Assembly: GCA_036346355.1 (NCBI GenBank)
Contig: CM070572.1
Span: 35,439,944 to 35,503,943 of the forward strand
DNA: 64,000 nt
Direction of reading: 5' to 3'
Origin: Rhipidocladum racemiflorum
Taxonomy: Eukaryota; Streptophyta; Magnoliopsida; Poales; Poaceae
The position numbers and the translations under genes are program-made. Position 1 is the stretch's first letter, and each line of letters opens with the position of its first letter. Of this stretch, positions 12,831-23,387 are shown piece after piece. The notes under the pieces are model-generated. The model saw only the letters and a list, made by a program, of their open reading frames with translations, made no database searches and had not been told where the DNA came from.

Positions 12831-13766
12831 TTCAATGTCAGCTTTCAGTTATTTGCAACAAGATTTGTTAGTTGTTACCAATGCAATCTGGGTTTTCCTG
12901 TATTGGTAGAAACTCCAATTGCACATAACAAACTGATCCAAACATAACAAACTGTAGTGTTTCTTATTAGATGGATCTACTGCTAATTTGCTAGATACTT
13001 GTCTAGTTTGGAAGGGAGGTACATAGGATCTTGATTGATGCTGGATCCATGGCATTTTGCTTAGGAAAGCATCATTTGAAAATGCCAACCAATCTGGACA
13101 CTAAGATGCATGCTTGATTGTTTTCAGTGAAGTTCATATGCGCTCATATTTTCTTTGAACTTTGCAGGTAAACAAACAAATGCTCTCTCCACACCCAGCA
13201 TGCTTGAAAGCAAATCTTTGCCATGATTAAGAAAACACTCAATGGCACTGTATTGTATAGATTATGTGTAGTTCCTTTTTTAGAGATGTATAGATGTTCG
13301 AAATTGCATAGATGTACATTTTCATAACTGTTCAGAGGTGTAACATCACAATTGGCACTATTCAAAGCTCTCGTTGCTATGTTCTGTTCTTTGTTAGAAT
13401 CATATTCATGGCAAATTCGTGAAAAAAAATTAATTGCTATCAATTAGTGGGTTACCAACCTCAATCCTCAACAAGGCCATTTGTTAAGCAATCATCTTGG
13501 TCTAGACACCCTATATGAATTTAAGTCAAAAATTAAGGTTTTCCCTATTTCCAAACTAAACTTGTTAAAAAAAATCATGCAAATTTTTATCTTAGATATT
13601 TAAATGGTATCACATAAGTCATTTTTTTTTATCTTAAGAGCATTTAAGTTGGAGTATTTTTTAATTCGAAATAACCAATCATCTTATCTAAAAATCAAAC
13701 CGATAAATATAAAATCCTCTGCAGCGCGGCATGGGCCCATGGCGAACAGGGTCCTATCGCCGTCGC
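12831..13766. other. intergenic region upstream of SPX gene
   Basis: AT-rich sequence without recognised genes or element ends. It includes the distal promoter of the SPX gene. Confidence 0.4.
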
Positions 13767-13774
13767 GAATATTC
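13767..13774 (+). promoter_or_regulatory. P1BS site (PHR transcription factor binding motif), distal copy
   Basis: GAATATTC fits the P1BS consensus GNATATNC, bound by PHR-type MYB factors in the phosphate-starvation response. It lies 165 bp before the SPX start codon. SPX genes of this class are known PHR targets, so the site is plausible here, but an 8-bp motif alone is weak evidence. Confidence 0.65.
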
Positions 13775-13799
13775 CCTCTTCCCCTTCCTAATGCCACCC

Positions 13800-13807
13800 G
13801 CATATCC
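13800..13807 (+). promoter_or_regulatory. P1BS site, proximal copy
   Basis: GCATATCC is a canonical P1BS sequence, 26 bp after the first site. A TATA-like element (ctatttat) follows near 13838, so both sites would lie in the proximal promoter. Two sites within 41 bp just before a phosphate-sensing gene make PHR control likely. Confidence 0.75.
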
Positions 13808-13931
13808 TCCTCCCCATCGCCTTCTCCTTCGCACTCTATTTATCTCTCCGGCTCCAATCCTCCCCATTCCGCCACAAATCCTCGAGCAATTCTACTCAAT
13901 TTCGGTTCTAGGTCTCCCTCACGGATTCGAG

Positions 13932-16900
13932 ATGAAGTTCGGCAAGAGCCTGAGCAACCAGATCGTGGAGACGCTGCCGGAGTGGCGCGACAAGTTCCTG
14001 TCCTACAAGGACCTCAAGAAGCGGCTCAAGCTCATCGGCGACGCCGGCGCCGGCGCCGGCGCCGGAGATCCGCAGATAAAGCGCCGGCGCGTCGAGGGCC
14101 GCGGCCGATCTCCGCCGTCTATGACGCCGGAGGAGGCCGGGTTCGTCAGCCTCCTCGAGGCCGAGCTGGACAAGTTCAACGCCTTCTTCCTCGAGAAGGA
14201 GGAGGAGTACATCATCCGGCAGAAGGTGGTTCATTGATTCGATTCGATTCCCTGCTCTTTCTTCTTGTTCACGTTGTTTCGTTGTGTGTGTGCTTTTATT
14301 GATCTGATTCCTGTGCGGTTGGGGGAAGCAGGAGCTGCAGGACCGGGTGGTGAGGGCGGCGGAGATGGGGTCGGCGGAGGAGCCGATGCGGGTGCTGAAG
14401 GAGATCGTCGATTTCCACGGCGAGATGGTGCTGCTCGAGAACTACAGCGCGCTCAACTACACTGGTGAGCTCTCCCTTCCCTCCTGGCTGCGCCCACCTC
14501 TGTCTTGTTTTTTTCTTAGTTCTTTCAGATTGTGATGCCGTCCTCCTCCTCATTGAAATCTGCATTAGTGCAATTTAACGCCGTACTTTTCGGGCTAACA
14601 AATATTCCGTGGCATCGCACGACATGTCAGCTTCACATGATTTGAAGAGAACAGGGGTGCATCCTTTTCTATTTTCAACTTAGGGCATGTTTGGATCCAT
14701 GGAGCTACTCCCTCCAGTCTGGTAATATCTGTCGTTTTGGATATCGACACGGTCTTCAAAACACAACTTTGACCGCTAATTTTTATTATAATATATTTAT
14801 AAAACCCAATAAAATTATAATATTATGAAAGTACTTCTCCAGATAAGTCTACACATATAATTTTTATGTATCTAATTTAAATATTTTAAAATATATTGTT
14901 AGTCAAAGTTTCGGAAATTTGACCATTACTATGTCCAAAACAACAGGTATTACCAAACTGGAGGGAGTAATAGTTAGCTGCTAAAAATTAGCCGGAGTGA
15001 ATCCAGATACCCCCAGCTAATAGATCAGCTAACTATTAGCTAGGCAAACCCAGCTAATAGCAACTAATAGGTGACATTTAACCAAAATAGCAACTAATAG
15101 GTGGCATTTAACCATTAGCTAGCCATTATCTCATTAGCTAGCCAAACCCAGCTAATAGCAACTAATATGTGGCATTAAACAAAATACCCTTCGCATCTAT
15201 CACCAATAGCATTTAATAGCATGGGTATTCTGGACAATAGCATCTATTAGCCACATATTAGCTGGTGGATCCAAACACCCTCCAACTAATAGTTAGCTAG
15301 CTAATGGATCCAAACAGGCCCTTACACGCATAAGGGTCTGTTTGTTTTTGCTTTTGATTCTGGATTTTGATTCTAAAAACTGAATACAAAATAAACAACT
15401 TGATTCTAGGAATCGATTCTCGTAATCCAGCTCACTCATATATACTAGAATCTACAATCCACTTCATATGTGTTTTTGGATTCTAGCTTTTGGAGAATCA
15501 GCTTCTCTACAACTACAATCCAGAATCAGCTTTTAGGGAATCCAAATAAAAAACAAACAGTCCTGAGTCTCCGCGTACTTTCATTTGTGCAGTTTGAGGG
15601 AATGCGGAATTAGGAAAGTTGACAAATCCAGTAAGTTGCAATACACTTGGAAGCAGGGTTTGATTCAACATAGTTCAACTAAGATTGCTTATATTTTCAC
15701 AAGCATTGGTCGAAAAAAAGTGATGTGGCACTAGTGGATGGGGACAAGTATCTTTGTCCTTAACATGCTACGGCTTATTAGCAACTCACCAACAAACCTA
15801 TGAATGCTCAAGAACTGTTTATAAATGCTAATTTTACGTCTCTTTATGCTACACAGTGCGTTGGTTGCCTATTTCCCCAACGTTTTTCAATTAGTCAATC
15901 TCACTTGTGCGCATACCCATCGTTGTTCCCTTATTGGGTAAACCTTTGCTTTTGTCAGCAAGGATAACACACTAGTGGAAGTGTGGAACACTATGGAATA
16001 CACAAGCCCAAATTGGGCAAAGTGATCGATCACTTGCCTTTTTCTATACGAGGTGCAATTTCCTCAAATAAAGATCAATCAATCATTTATGGACATACTA
16101 GACTGTTGTTTGTATGCCAACAAATTGTGGTTGCCGCTAAAATCTGTAGGATTCCTATGTTATACATCAATGTTGAAATCCTGCTGAGTACTGAGTCTAA
16201 TGGGGCCACAAGACATACTAGACTTTTGTACGTAGACACTTTTGTTTTATAAGATTTGTGCACATGTCCAAATAACAGTTTGTTGATGTTATATATAAAT
16301 GAGGCATTTCTTTTAATGCAAGTGGTCGAACTGAACTAATGTTTTAACACTGCCACTACTTGGAATCGTGTGGTAGATTATTCGGTGATAACATTGAAAC
16401 TTACAAGATGCATATTGTGGTGCTTTCAGTTCACTTCAAGTAAATTGTGTTGCTATTTTTGGGAGTCAATTTTGATATCCAATCAACTACTCAGCATCTC
16501 CCAGAATCGGGAGACTGAATTGTTGTAAAAAAAATTTCTGTCAACAAAACTGTTTCCTTGTGTTTGATGGGTTGCCTACAAAGATGTTACTATTTGTGGT
16601 TACTGTCGATTAAATTTCCATCCTTTCTAACTTGAGGGTTTGGACATGTTGAAAATGTTGATCATTTCTGCTCCAAAAGCCTTTGCACGGATCTTTTCCT
16701 TTTTTTTTTTGAAAAAATGCATTGCTTTTCTGGGTTGCACCGTTGGGGCAAGTACAAAATTTTGTTTCATACACATAAAGATTGTCCATGTGAAGAAATT
16801 TATAAGGGTTTAACCATCCATAAAGGTGCAAAATGCTTATGAATTAGCATTTTAAATCTTGGAAAATTAGTATGTTCATGGTACTAGGTTTGGTTGCGGC

Positions 16901-18009
16901 CATGTTCTTGCCCATCATCACAGCAGACTTCTCTTTCTTTCTTTATTCTTCTTCTTTTTTTTTTTGGTTTAAGATGCAACAATGGGTGATCAGCTTGCTG
17001 GCATTACTCTTCTCATACGCTAAATTCTGAAAATCATTTCTAACATTCTTGGTGGTTGCAGTAATGAACTTCGAGCAAAATTTTAGCAAGTTACTTGCTG
17101 GCCCCTTTTAGTGCCATTGTGCTGATACAAGTTGTAAGGCATCTGCAGTTCTGCAGTAGTTTTTTTTCTCTGACATGGTTAATGTAATGCTGTGTATCTA
17201 AGGCAGACAAATGCTTTAATCAGGAAAAGATTATGTAGTTCCCCCTGTAACCCTGTTGAGTGCAGATTTCAAAATGCGTTAGTTCATGTCTGTATGGAAG
17301 ATGCAGCAATCATGTGATTGCAAGGGGCTCATCATATCTCGTGTAAATTACTATCAAAACACCGATGATTAAATTGAATGGCATACAAAATATTTCAATG
17401 TGTTGATTGCTATGAACTCAATTATGGCCAATGTATATGCATTTTGAATACACGCCTCAGGAATTAATGCTATTCTGTTGGACAGGAATGCTTCATCACT
17501 TGGAAATAAATTGCAACTTCTGTTTGTTTAAACATTCTCATATCGATCAGTAATTACCACATGCTTATGTTACATGTTACTCTTTTGCAGGATTGGTTAA
17601 AATTATCAAGAAGTACGACAAGAGAACCGGTGCCCTGATCCGTCTCCCATACATCCAGAAGGTACTGCAGCAGCCCTTCGTCACCACTGAGCTCCTGTAC
17701 AAGCTCGTGAAGGAATGTGAGGCTTTGCTGGATCAGCTCAAACCGTCAAATGAACCTTCGATACCAAGTGAAGACGGAAAAGAAGACAACGACGGCGACT
17801 ACAAGCCTTCAAAGCCCAGCTCTTCCTTGGCCAACAGCGGTGGATCCCTGGAACTGGACGAGATTGAGGACGTGGAGAGCATGTACATGAAGAGCACGGT
17901 TGCCGCTCTTCGGGCGCTAAAGGAGATCCGGAGCGGGAGCTCAACGGTGAGCGTCTTCTCCCTGCCACCTCTGCGCGGCAGCAATGGGCAGGAGGAGCCG
18001 GAGAGGTGA
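13932..18009 (+). CDS. SPX2: SPX domain-containing protein (SPX1/SPX2 class)
   Basis: Coding sequence is join(13932..14225, 14332..14464, 17591..18009), 846 nt, 281 aa; both introns have GT/AG ends. The product is a stand-alone SPX domain (about 1-165) with an acidic C-terminal tail. It begins MKFGKSLSNQIVETLPEW; Tyr25 and Lys29 (YKDLKK) and the later KIIKKYDK cluster (about 146-153) match the inositol-pyrophosphate pocket. Exon 1 has a low-complexity Ala-Gly run that interrupts the domain, as in rice SPX1. These proteins bind PHR factors when phosphate is plentiful and block them in nucleus or cytosol. Length fits rice SPX2 (about 280 aa, from memory) better than SPX1 (about 295), so the symbol is tentative. 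Two P1BS sites precede it. Intron 2 is 3.1 kb and carries MITEs. Confidence 0.93.
14683..15321. mobile_element. Tourist-like MITE in SPX intron 2, split by a Stowaway MITE
   Basis: The ends are inverted (gggcatgtttggatccat at left; complement of gggcctgtttggatccat at right) and flanked by TTA on both sides (14680-14682 and 15322-15324), the PIF/Harbinger target duplication. The interior contains repeated tagctaa words. The element is interrupted by the insertion at 14708-14967. Confidence 0.8.
14708..14967. mobile_element. Stowaway MITE nested in the Tourist element
   Basis: Inverted ends read ctccctccagt.tggtaata from each side and are flanked by TA dinucleotides (14706-14707 and 14968-14969), typical of Tc1/mariner-type Stowaway MITEs. 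Length is 260 bp, non-coding. Nesting shows it arrived after the Tourist element. Confidence 0.85.
15330..15567. mobile_element. MITE-like inverted-end element in SPX intron 2
   Basis: The left end gggtctgtttgtttttgctt and right end (complement reads aggactgtttgttttttatt) form an imperfect inverted repeat, and the word gattctggatt recurs inverted inside. I could not define a target duplication, so the superfamily is open. Confidence 0.55.
15568..17590 (+). other. remainder of SPX intron 2
   Basis: AT-rich intron sequence ending in a normal acceptor (tcttttgcag at 17581-17590). No gene or clear insertion was recognised. Confidence 0.6.
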
Positions 18010-19330
18010 AACAAGATACGTGGGAATGATTGAGCAGGCTACCAAATGATTTCACTGGTATACTGTATGCAATTCCATCTCTTTGGTCGGAATGCGCAAA
18101 GCTGCTCAACCTTGACGCTTGCTCGTAGCTGGGATTTGGTTCTCCTTTTCCGTGCCATGTAACTCGGTAATTTTCATATAATCCGTGGCTCCAAACTGTT
18201 GTAAAATGAGGGGAAAAAAGGTTAGTATACATTGATAGATCATAAAGTTCTGCATAACCATACATCTGAATGTGCAGCCTTACTTTTTCCGTGAGAATAT
18301 GAGTGTTGGGTGAATTTGTTTCTGTTGTTCTGTCTTCCATCTGCGGGTTTGTGTGCGACCCATGAAGTGAGTGTACAGCTTTGATTTATTGATTGAACAT
18401 TAGTAGTAGTATGTTGTTGCCGTGAATCATTCACACCTTTTCCTTGGCTCCCTCTTTTTGATAGCCTCCTTGATCTGGACCTCCTCTCGCTCCCTCTTCT
18501 CGTTCCGGCTTGGTCAAAGTTATTTTTCTACCCTCGGTGTTTTTACTGATTTACTTTGGGACATTTCGTCACTATTCACGCTTGGCTAAGGATACCCATA
18601 ATCCTACCATGTTTCTTTTAGAAAAATGATTAGAATTTCCGGAAAATGATTAGTAATCCTGAAAATTGCACAAATATTAACAGAAAATTGCATAATTTGC
18701 TAGAAAATTATGAAAATATTTTTGTTAATGCCTTGGATCTGTTTTTATTCTCCTTAGCATTATGTCATGTTGATATTTGTTGGAATTCAATTTCTATTGT
18801 TAAGTAATTATGAAAATTGCTTGGAAATTAGCAGAAATTATGAAAAGTGCTAGAAAAATACCGGAATTTTTCATACGGCATTTTATGAGAACCTGTGTGG
18901 TTGGGATTTGATTTCGGTAATGAATAAACATATATGAGACAATTGGTGTCTAGGAAAACACACATGAGGTTTGGTCATTTAATTGGCGCCCGGAAACGGG
19001 AAGTGCTCCCTCCCTCATGTGAGCCCTAGGGGCATGTTGACCTGGCCATGAGTCAAATTGACGGAGATATTCATTACTCGTTTTCGCTCTCTACCAGTAA
19101 GAATTACATGAGTTGAAATTAGACTTATGCCAAGTTTAATTGATGTTGAAACTTATGTTATGTTATTTAGTAATGCTGAAAATTGCTAAATACTAAAAAA
19201 AAAAAATTCTGGAAAAAGAGTGATAATTATCTACTGAATAGATATAGACCAAAACTTCATTAGTTAAATGAAGATGCATGCAATATAATATTTTACCTGT
19301 AGTAAAATCTCGTATTGCTTGCATACAAGA
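18010..19330. other. SPX 3' UTR and intergenic repeat
   Basis: The first few hundred bases hold the SPX 3' UTR, with no decisive polyadenylation signal. From about 18480 the sequence looks repetitive (recurring gaaaattgc words). A 21-bp stretch at 18594-18614 is repeated exactly at 25202-25222, beyond the copia element. Confidence 0.45.
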
Positions 19331-20177
19331 TATGTCTGACATTGCAAAAGGAGAATTTGCTGTGCTTGCCCTGGATGGCAGCAATTACCTCACCTGGGCA
19401 ATGGATGCCAAAATCAACCTAACAGCTCGAGGACTTGGAGCTGCTATTGTTCGGCCTGGCCAGACAATCGAAGTGCTCGAACCCGCAAAATGCGCCGCTT
19501 ACATTTCTCGAGGCACCATCTTCATTCGGATCCAAGGCCGAATACTTGATGGAGGAGGACCACCGGTATTGTGGAATTCCTGAATGAACGCTACAACCAA
19601 AGAAAGATCCGCTTTGTTGCCGTAAGCACAACGCGAATGGACCCTCCTACGCTTTCAGGATTTCAAATCTGTGGCAAGATATAATTCGCAATGCACAAAC
19701 CGGTCGCTAAATTGACTTTTTGTAACCGTAGTTAATGGGTTGAAAAGATCGACAAAACCTTGTGCACTTTCCACCCCAACATGATGATACTACAACAACA
19801 GTACCGTCATGCAAAGTACAAGAAGTACTCTGAGCTTATTAGTGTTCTGCTAGAAGCAGAAAAACATGATGAACTCTTGATGAAGAATCATCATGGAAGT
19901 CAAGCAGTGTTTGAAGCACATGCTACCGCTCAGCAGGCTAGTAGTAGCCATGGCCGCAGAAAGAGCCAAATGTACAAGGGGAATTAATGGAAAAATGACA
20001 GAAATCAAAAGGAAAAAGGCAAATCCCAATGGAAAGGTAAAGGAAAGGGTACAGGAACCTTCCAAAAGCAAGGTCCAGCCAATAAAGCACCCGACTCTCA
20101 AACAGAGGCGTATCCAGAAAATTGGAACGAGGGGGGCTAAAACTAAGATCTCCAAAGCTAATATATATATATTACGT

Positions 20178-20442
20178 ACTTCTGAGAGTACGTACTCCCA
20201 CCTTTAGTATACCACTTAAACTAAAATATATATATTTTGCTATATACCCTTTTCCATATGTACAAAGAGTATATAAATAAGTTATGCTATAAATGATGGA
20301 CTTTAATGAGATTTTTTGTGAAACTCACTTTGAAGTATCTTATAATCAGTATTAGAGTATACTCAGAAGGATAAAGAGGTATAACAACATCATTTAAGCG
20401 GTATATTGAGAGTGGGAGTACATACTCCCAGGGGTATAGAAC
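20178..20442. mobile_element. inverted-repeat MITE inside the hAT element
   Basis: The left end (gagtacgtactcccac then tataccacttaaa) recurs as its complement at 20393-20440. Each end also has a short palindrome (gtacgtac / gtacatac). About 260 bp, non-coding. Exact ends and superfamily are uncertain. Confidence 0.6.
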
Positions 20443-20445
20443 CAT

Positions 20446-20448
<3 letters not shown>

Positions 20449-20508
<60 letters not shown>
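20449..20508. repeat. (AT)n microsatellite
   Basis: About 58 bp of alternating TA directly left of the fold-back. A shorter TA run is on its right (20911-20924), suggesting insertion of the fold-back into TA-repeat DNA. Confidence 0.9.
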
Positions 20509-20511
<3 letters not shown>

Positions 20512-20910
20512 GATTGATAGTGTACTATCGATATTATAGATCTACCGAGCTATAGCGTTGTGTTTGCAAAATTTGAAGATTTGTTGTTGATCAAACCGTG
20601 CATTATGTTCATCTCATTGAAATCTCACTACCCACCAAATTTTATATTTTTTGAATTTTTTCTCCTATTTATTTTGTATTTTTCAAAACCAGCTTCATTG
20701 GACGCCCCACAACTAATTAGATCGTGGATTTTGAAAAATACAAAATAAATAGGAGAAAAAATTCAAAAAATATAAAATTTGGTGGGTAGTGAGATTTCAA
20801 TGAGATGAACAAAATGCACGGTTTGGATCAACAGTTTCGTCTTCGAATTTTGCAAACACAACCCTATAGCACAGAGGAAGTGTACTATCGATAGTACACT
20901 AGCTATCCTC
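20509..20910. mobile_element. fold-back element with ~183-bp inverted arms
   Basis: Arms 20509-20690 and 20726-20910 are near-perfect complements, separated by a loop of about 35 bases. Both arms start gaggat and include the palindromic tgtactatcgata. A transcript through it would form a long hairpin, a possible source of small RNAs. No coding capacity. Confidence 0.85.
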
Positions 20911-22378
20911 TATATATATATATATGGAGGAGCCGGTGGGCCACGGGTGGGGCTTCAGCCCACCTGTGCCCCACCGGCAGATACGCCTCTGCTCTCAAAC
21001 ATGCTTTAGGTGTGGTTGCGTTGGCCACTGGTCACGCAATTGTCGCACCCCAAAGCATTTGGCAGAACTTTACATGAAATCCACTGGGAGATTCCAGAAG
21101 AATCAAGAAAAGAAGGTTGAGGCACACTACACCGCTCTATCAGATGTTGAGCAAGACGGTGTAAAGAAAGAAGACAATGTCACTAACCCTACAACCGAGT
21201 TCAAGGAAAGCCTTCTCGGATATGGTGACTCGCCCATGGATGAGGATGACCTCCTCGGCACTGAGCTTATGGAGCTCTAGAAAGATACCAATGTTTCCCA
21301 GGAAATGAAACATGATTTGTATGGAGATCTGGAATAGTCTCCCTACACCCTTTTTGCTATATGTCGCATTTCCATTAGTTGAGCCTCCTTAAGAGCCTCA
21401 TCAGTTTGAATAATTATATTCCTGCATGAACATTTGGTCTATGCTCCTGTTGAGCAATTATCAGCGATAATTAAATAAATTGTTTTCCAGAATATTTGAT
21501 ATTTTGTGCTATGTTTTTCCCTGATGCAATAAATGTTATTGGTATACTATGCAACCTGAAGTTGGCATTGCAATAACCTTGAGTTGAATATTATGATAAA
21601 ATAATTACTAATTCACGCCATAGCATAAAGACTCCCTTAGACCTGAAGATTTCTTATAATCTAACTTGTAGAAGAATCACTGAATTTCTTGAAGTAAATT
21701 CGAAGTGATATCTATAGACCTTTTTCGGCCCCTGTTGGAACCATGCTTCTACCTAAATTAATTGCCCAATTTTTTGTGAGCCTCCTTTCCAGAAGAAAGA
21801 ATCAAGTCCATTCAAATGGACAATGCTAACGAGTTTACCTCAAAAACATTATATGGCTTTGGGAATTAATGTAGAGCTTTTAATACCTTATGTCCACATA
21901 ATAGAATGGCCCTGCAGAGTCATTATTAAGGGAATAAAATTTAATGCTTGACCACTTTGCATAATAGTAGGCTATCCACCAGTTGTTGGGGCCACGCAGT
22001 GCTGCACACTGCGATATTAATTCAACCCAAATCAACTGTATATAATGGAATTTCCTCGTTGAAGATAGTGCATGAAAGAGAATTAAGTATTTCCCATCTG
22101 CGAAAATTTGGTTGTGTTGTATACATGTCAATCTCTCCACCACAGCGTACCACCATGGGACCTCACCAGAAGTTGAGGATCTGCACACAAGTCGGTACAC
22201 TGATTGTACTAAGGACATATCTCGGCATTAGGGGAAGATAAGTACCACATTAAAGAATGCCGAGTCCTTAGATCCATGCACTAAAGAGACCGAACTTGAA
22301 GTTCGAAATAAATATACAACAAATAAGCAAATAATCTGCCAAATGCCTTCACTGATCATAAGGTAGTGGAAAGATCTC

Positions 22379-23387
22379 TGTCAGCGTATTAAACGCTGGG
22401 GTACCCACGCAGCCGCATTAAGTACTCACGCCCAGAGGACAGGTGGCGTTCAGGCCACTCCTCAGGGCGACCGGCCAAGGTGCTCGCCCAGGGGACAGGT
22501 GGCGTTCAGGCCACTCCTCAGGGCGACCAGCCAAGGTGCTCGCCCAGGGGACAGGTGGCGTTCAGGCCACTCCTCAGGACGACCAGCAAAGGTGCTCGCC
22601 AGGGACAGTGGCGTTCAGCCACTCCTCAGGCGACCACCAAGGTGCTCTCCCAGGGGCAGTGGCGTTGAGCCACTCCTCAGATCGACCCGGCAAAGGTGCT
22701 CGCCAAGAGGGCAGTGGCGTTGTGCCACTCCTCGGGGCGTAGTTCCCAAGAAGCAACCCCGCAATCTGTGCTACAGGGCGAAGGGTCAAGGATATTTAAT
22801 GCGAGACGTGCGCATTAAATGCAGGATGTGTAGGCAGTGGTATGGCGGCGTGTCTTCCCCAGGCGCGCATTAATGATGGGTGGCCCCGAATCGACATCCC
22901 CTCTCTCCTGGCGGAGCCTGCAGGGGTGACAGACAAAGTGACCCAAGGCGAAGTCTAAGTCGGCTAGGACAGGCATTAAATGTGATGTAAGAGAGTGTGA
23001 CGGTACATTAAATGCAATCAGAGCAACAGGTCAGACGCTTGCTTTACGCAAGCTTGTAAGCCCCATGCGCCCCAGCCAGCCCGAGTATAAAAGGGAGCTA
23101 GGGTGCATGGGAGGAGGGTTGTTGTTGTGGTTGTTGATCCTTGGTTGGCAGAACCTTAGAGGGTCTTCTTCCCCAGCCTTGTAAGAACTTTGAACTCAGA
23201 AGGAACCACCAAGCAGGACTAGGGTCATTACTCCTTTGGAGGGCCCGAACCTGGGTAAACTCGACCGTCTTCTTGCTTGCTCTCAGCATCCCGTTCTTCC
23301 CGTCCTTGGAGCGGTTGCCACAAAAGCCCCCAGTCCGAATCTCTCAAGCACCCAATCCTAGGGTGCCTGTTGGCCAGTAAGCCGACA
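22379..23387. mobile_element. solo LTR inserted in the copia element
   Basis: The 1009-bp unit starts TGTCAG and ends CCGACA, the usual TG...CA LTR ends, and is flanked by an exact 5-bp duplication ATCTC (22374-22378 and 23388-23392). A TATA box (gtataaaagg) lies near 23086. No internal retrotransposon sequence is present, so it is a solo LTR left by LTR-LTR recombination. Its 5' part carries the tandem array at 22439-22737. Confidence 0.88.
22439..22737. repeat. tandem repeat in solo LTR, ~56-bp period, about six copies
   Basis: Units start at about 22441, 22497, 22553, 22607, 22658 and 22713 with aggtggcgttcagg-like words followed by ccactcctcag and ggtgctcgcc. The first three have a 56-bp period; later ones shorten to 51-55 bp by small deletions. 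This looks like U3 enhancer-type repetition. Confidence 0.9.

Larger units (their letters stand above)
20103..20991. mobile_element. non-autonomous hAT element inserted in copia gag
   Basis: The ends CAGAGGCGTATC (left) and GATACGCCTCTG (right) are exact complements. The flanks are an exact 8-bp duplication, ctctcaaa (20095-20102 and 20992-20999), diagnostic of hAT transposition. The 889 bp contain no transposase. Inside are an inverted-repeat MITE, an AT microsatellite and a long fold-back. The copia zinc knuckle begins directly after the right duplication. Confidence 0.9.

Noticed and set aside
13604..14302. 232-codon plus-strand frame overlapping SPX exon 1
   Set aside because: Its second half is an Arg/Ala-rich out-of-frame reading of the GC-rich SPX exon.
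22439..22737. Regularly spaced repeats resembling a CRISPR array
   Set aside because: There are no unique spacers, units are contiguous, and the array lies in a plant LTR.
22443..22873. Overlapping long frames with repeated peptide units
   Set aside because: They come from the 56-bp tandem array of the solo LTR, where a period not divisible by three keeps several frames open.
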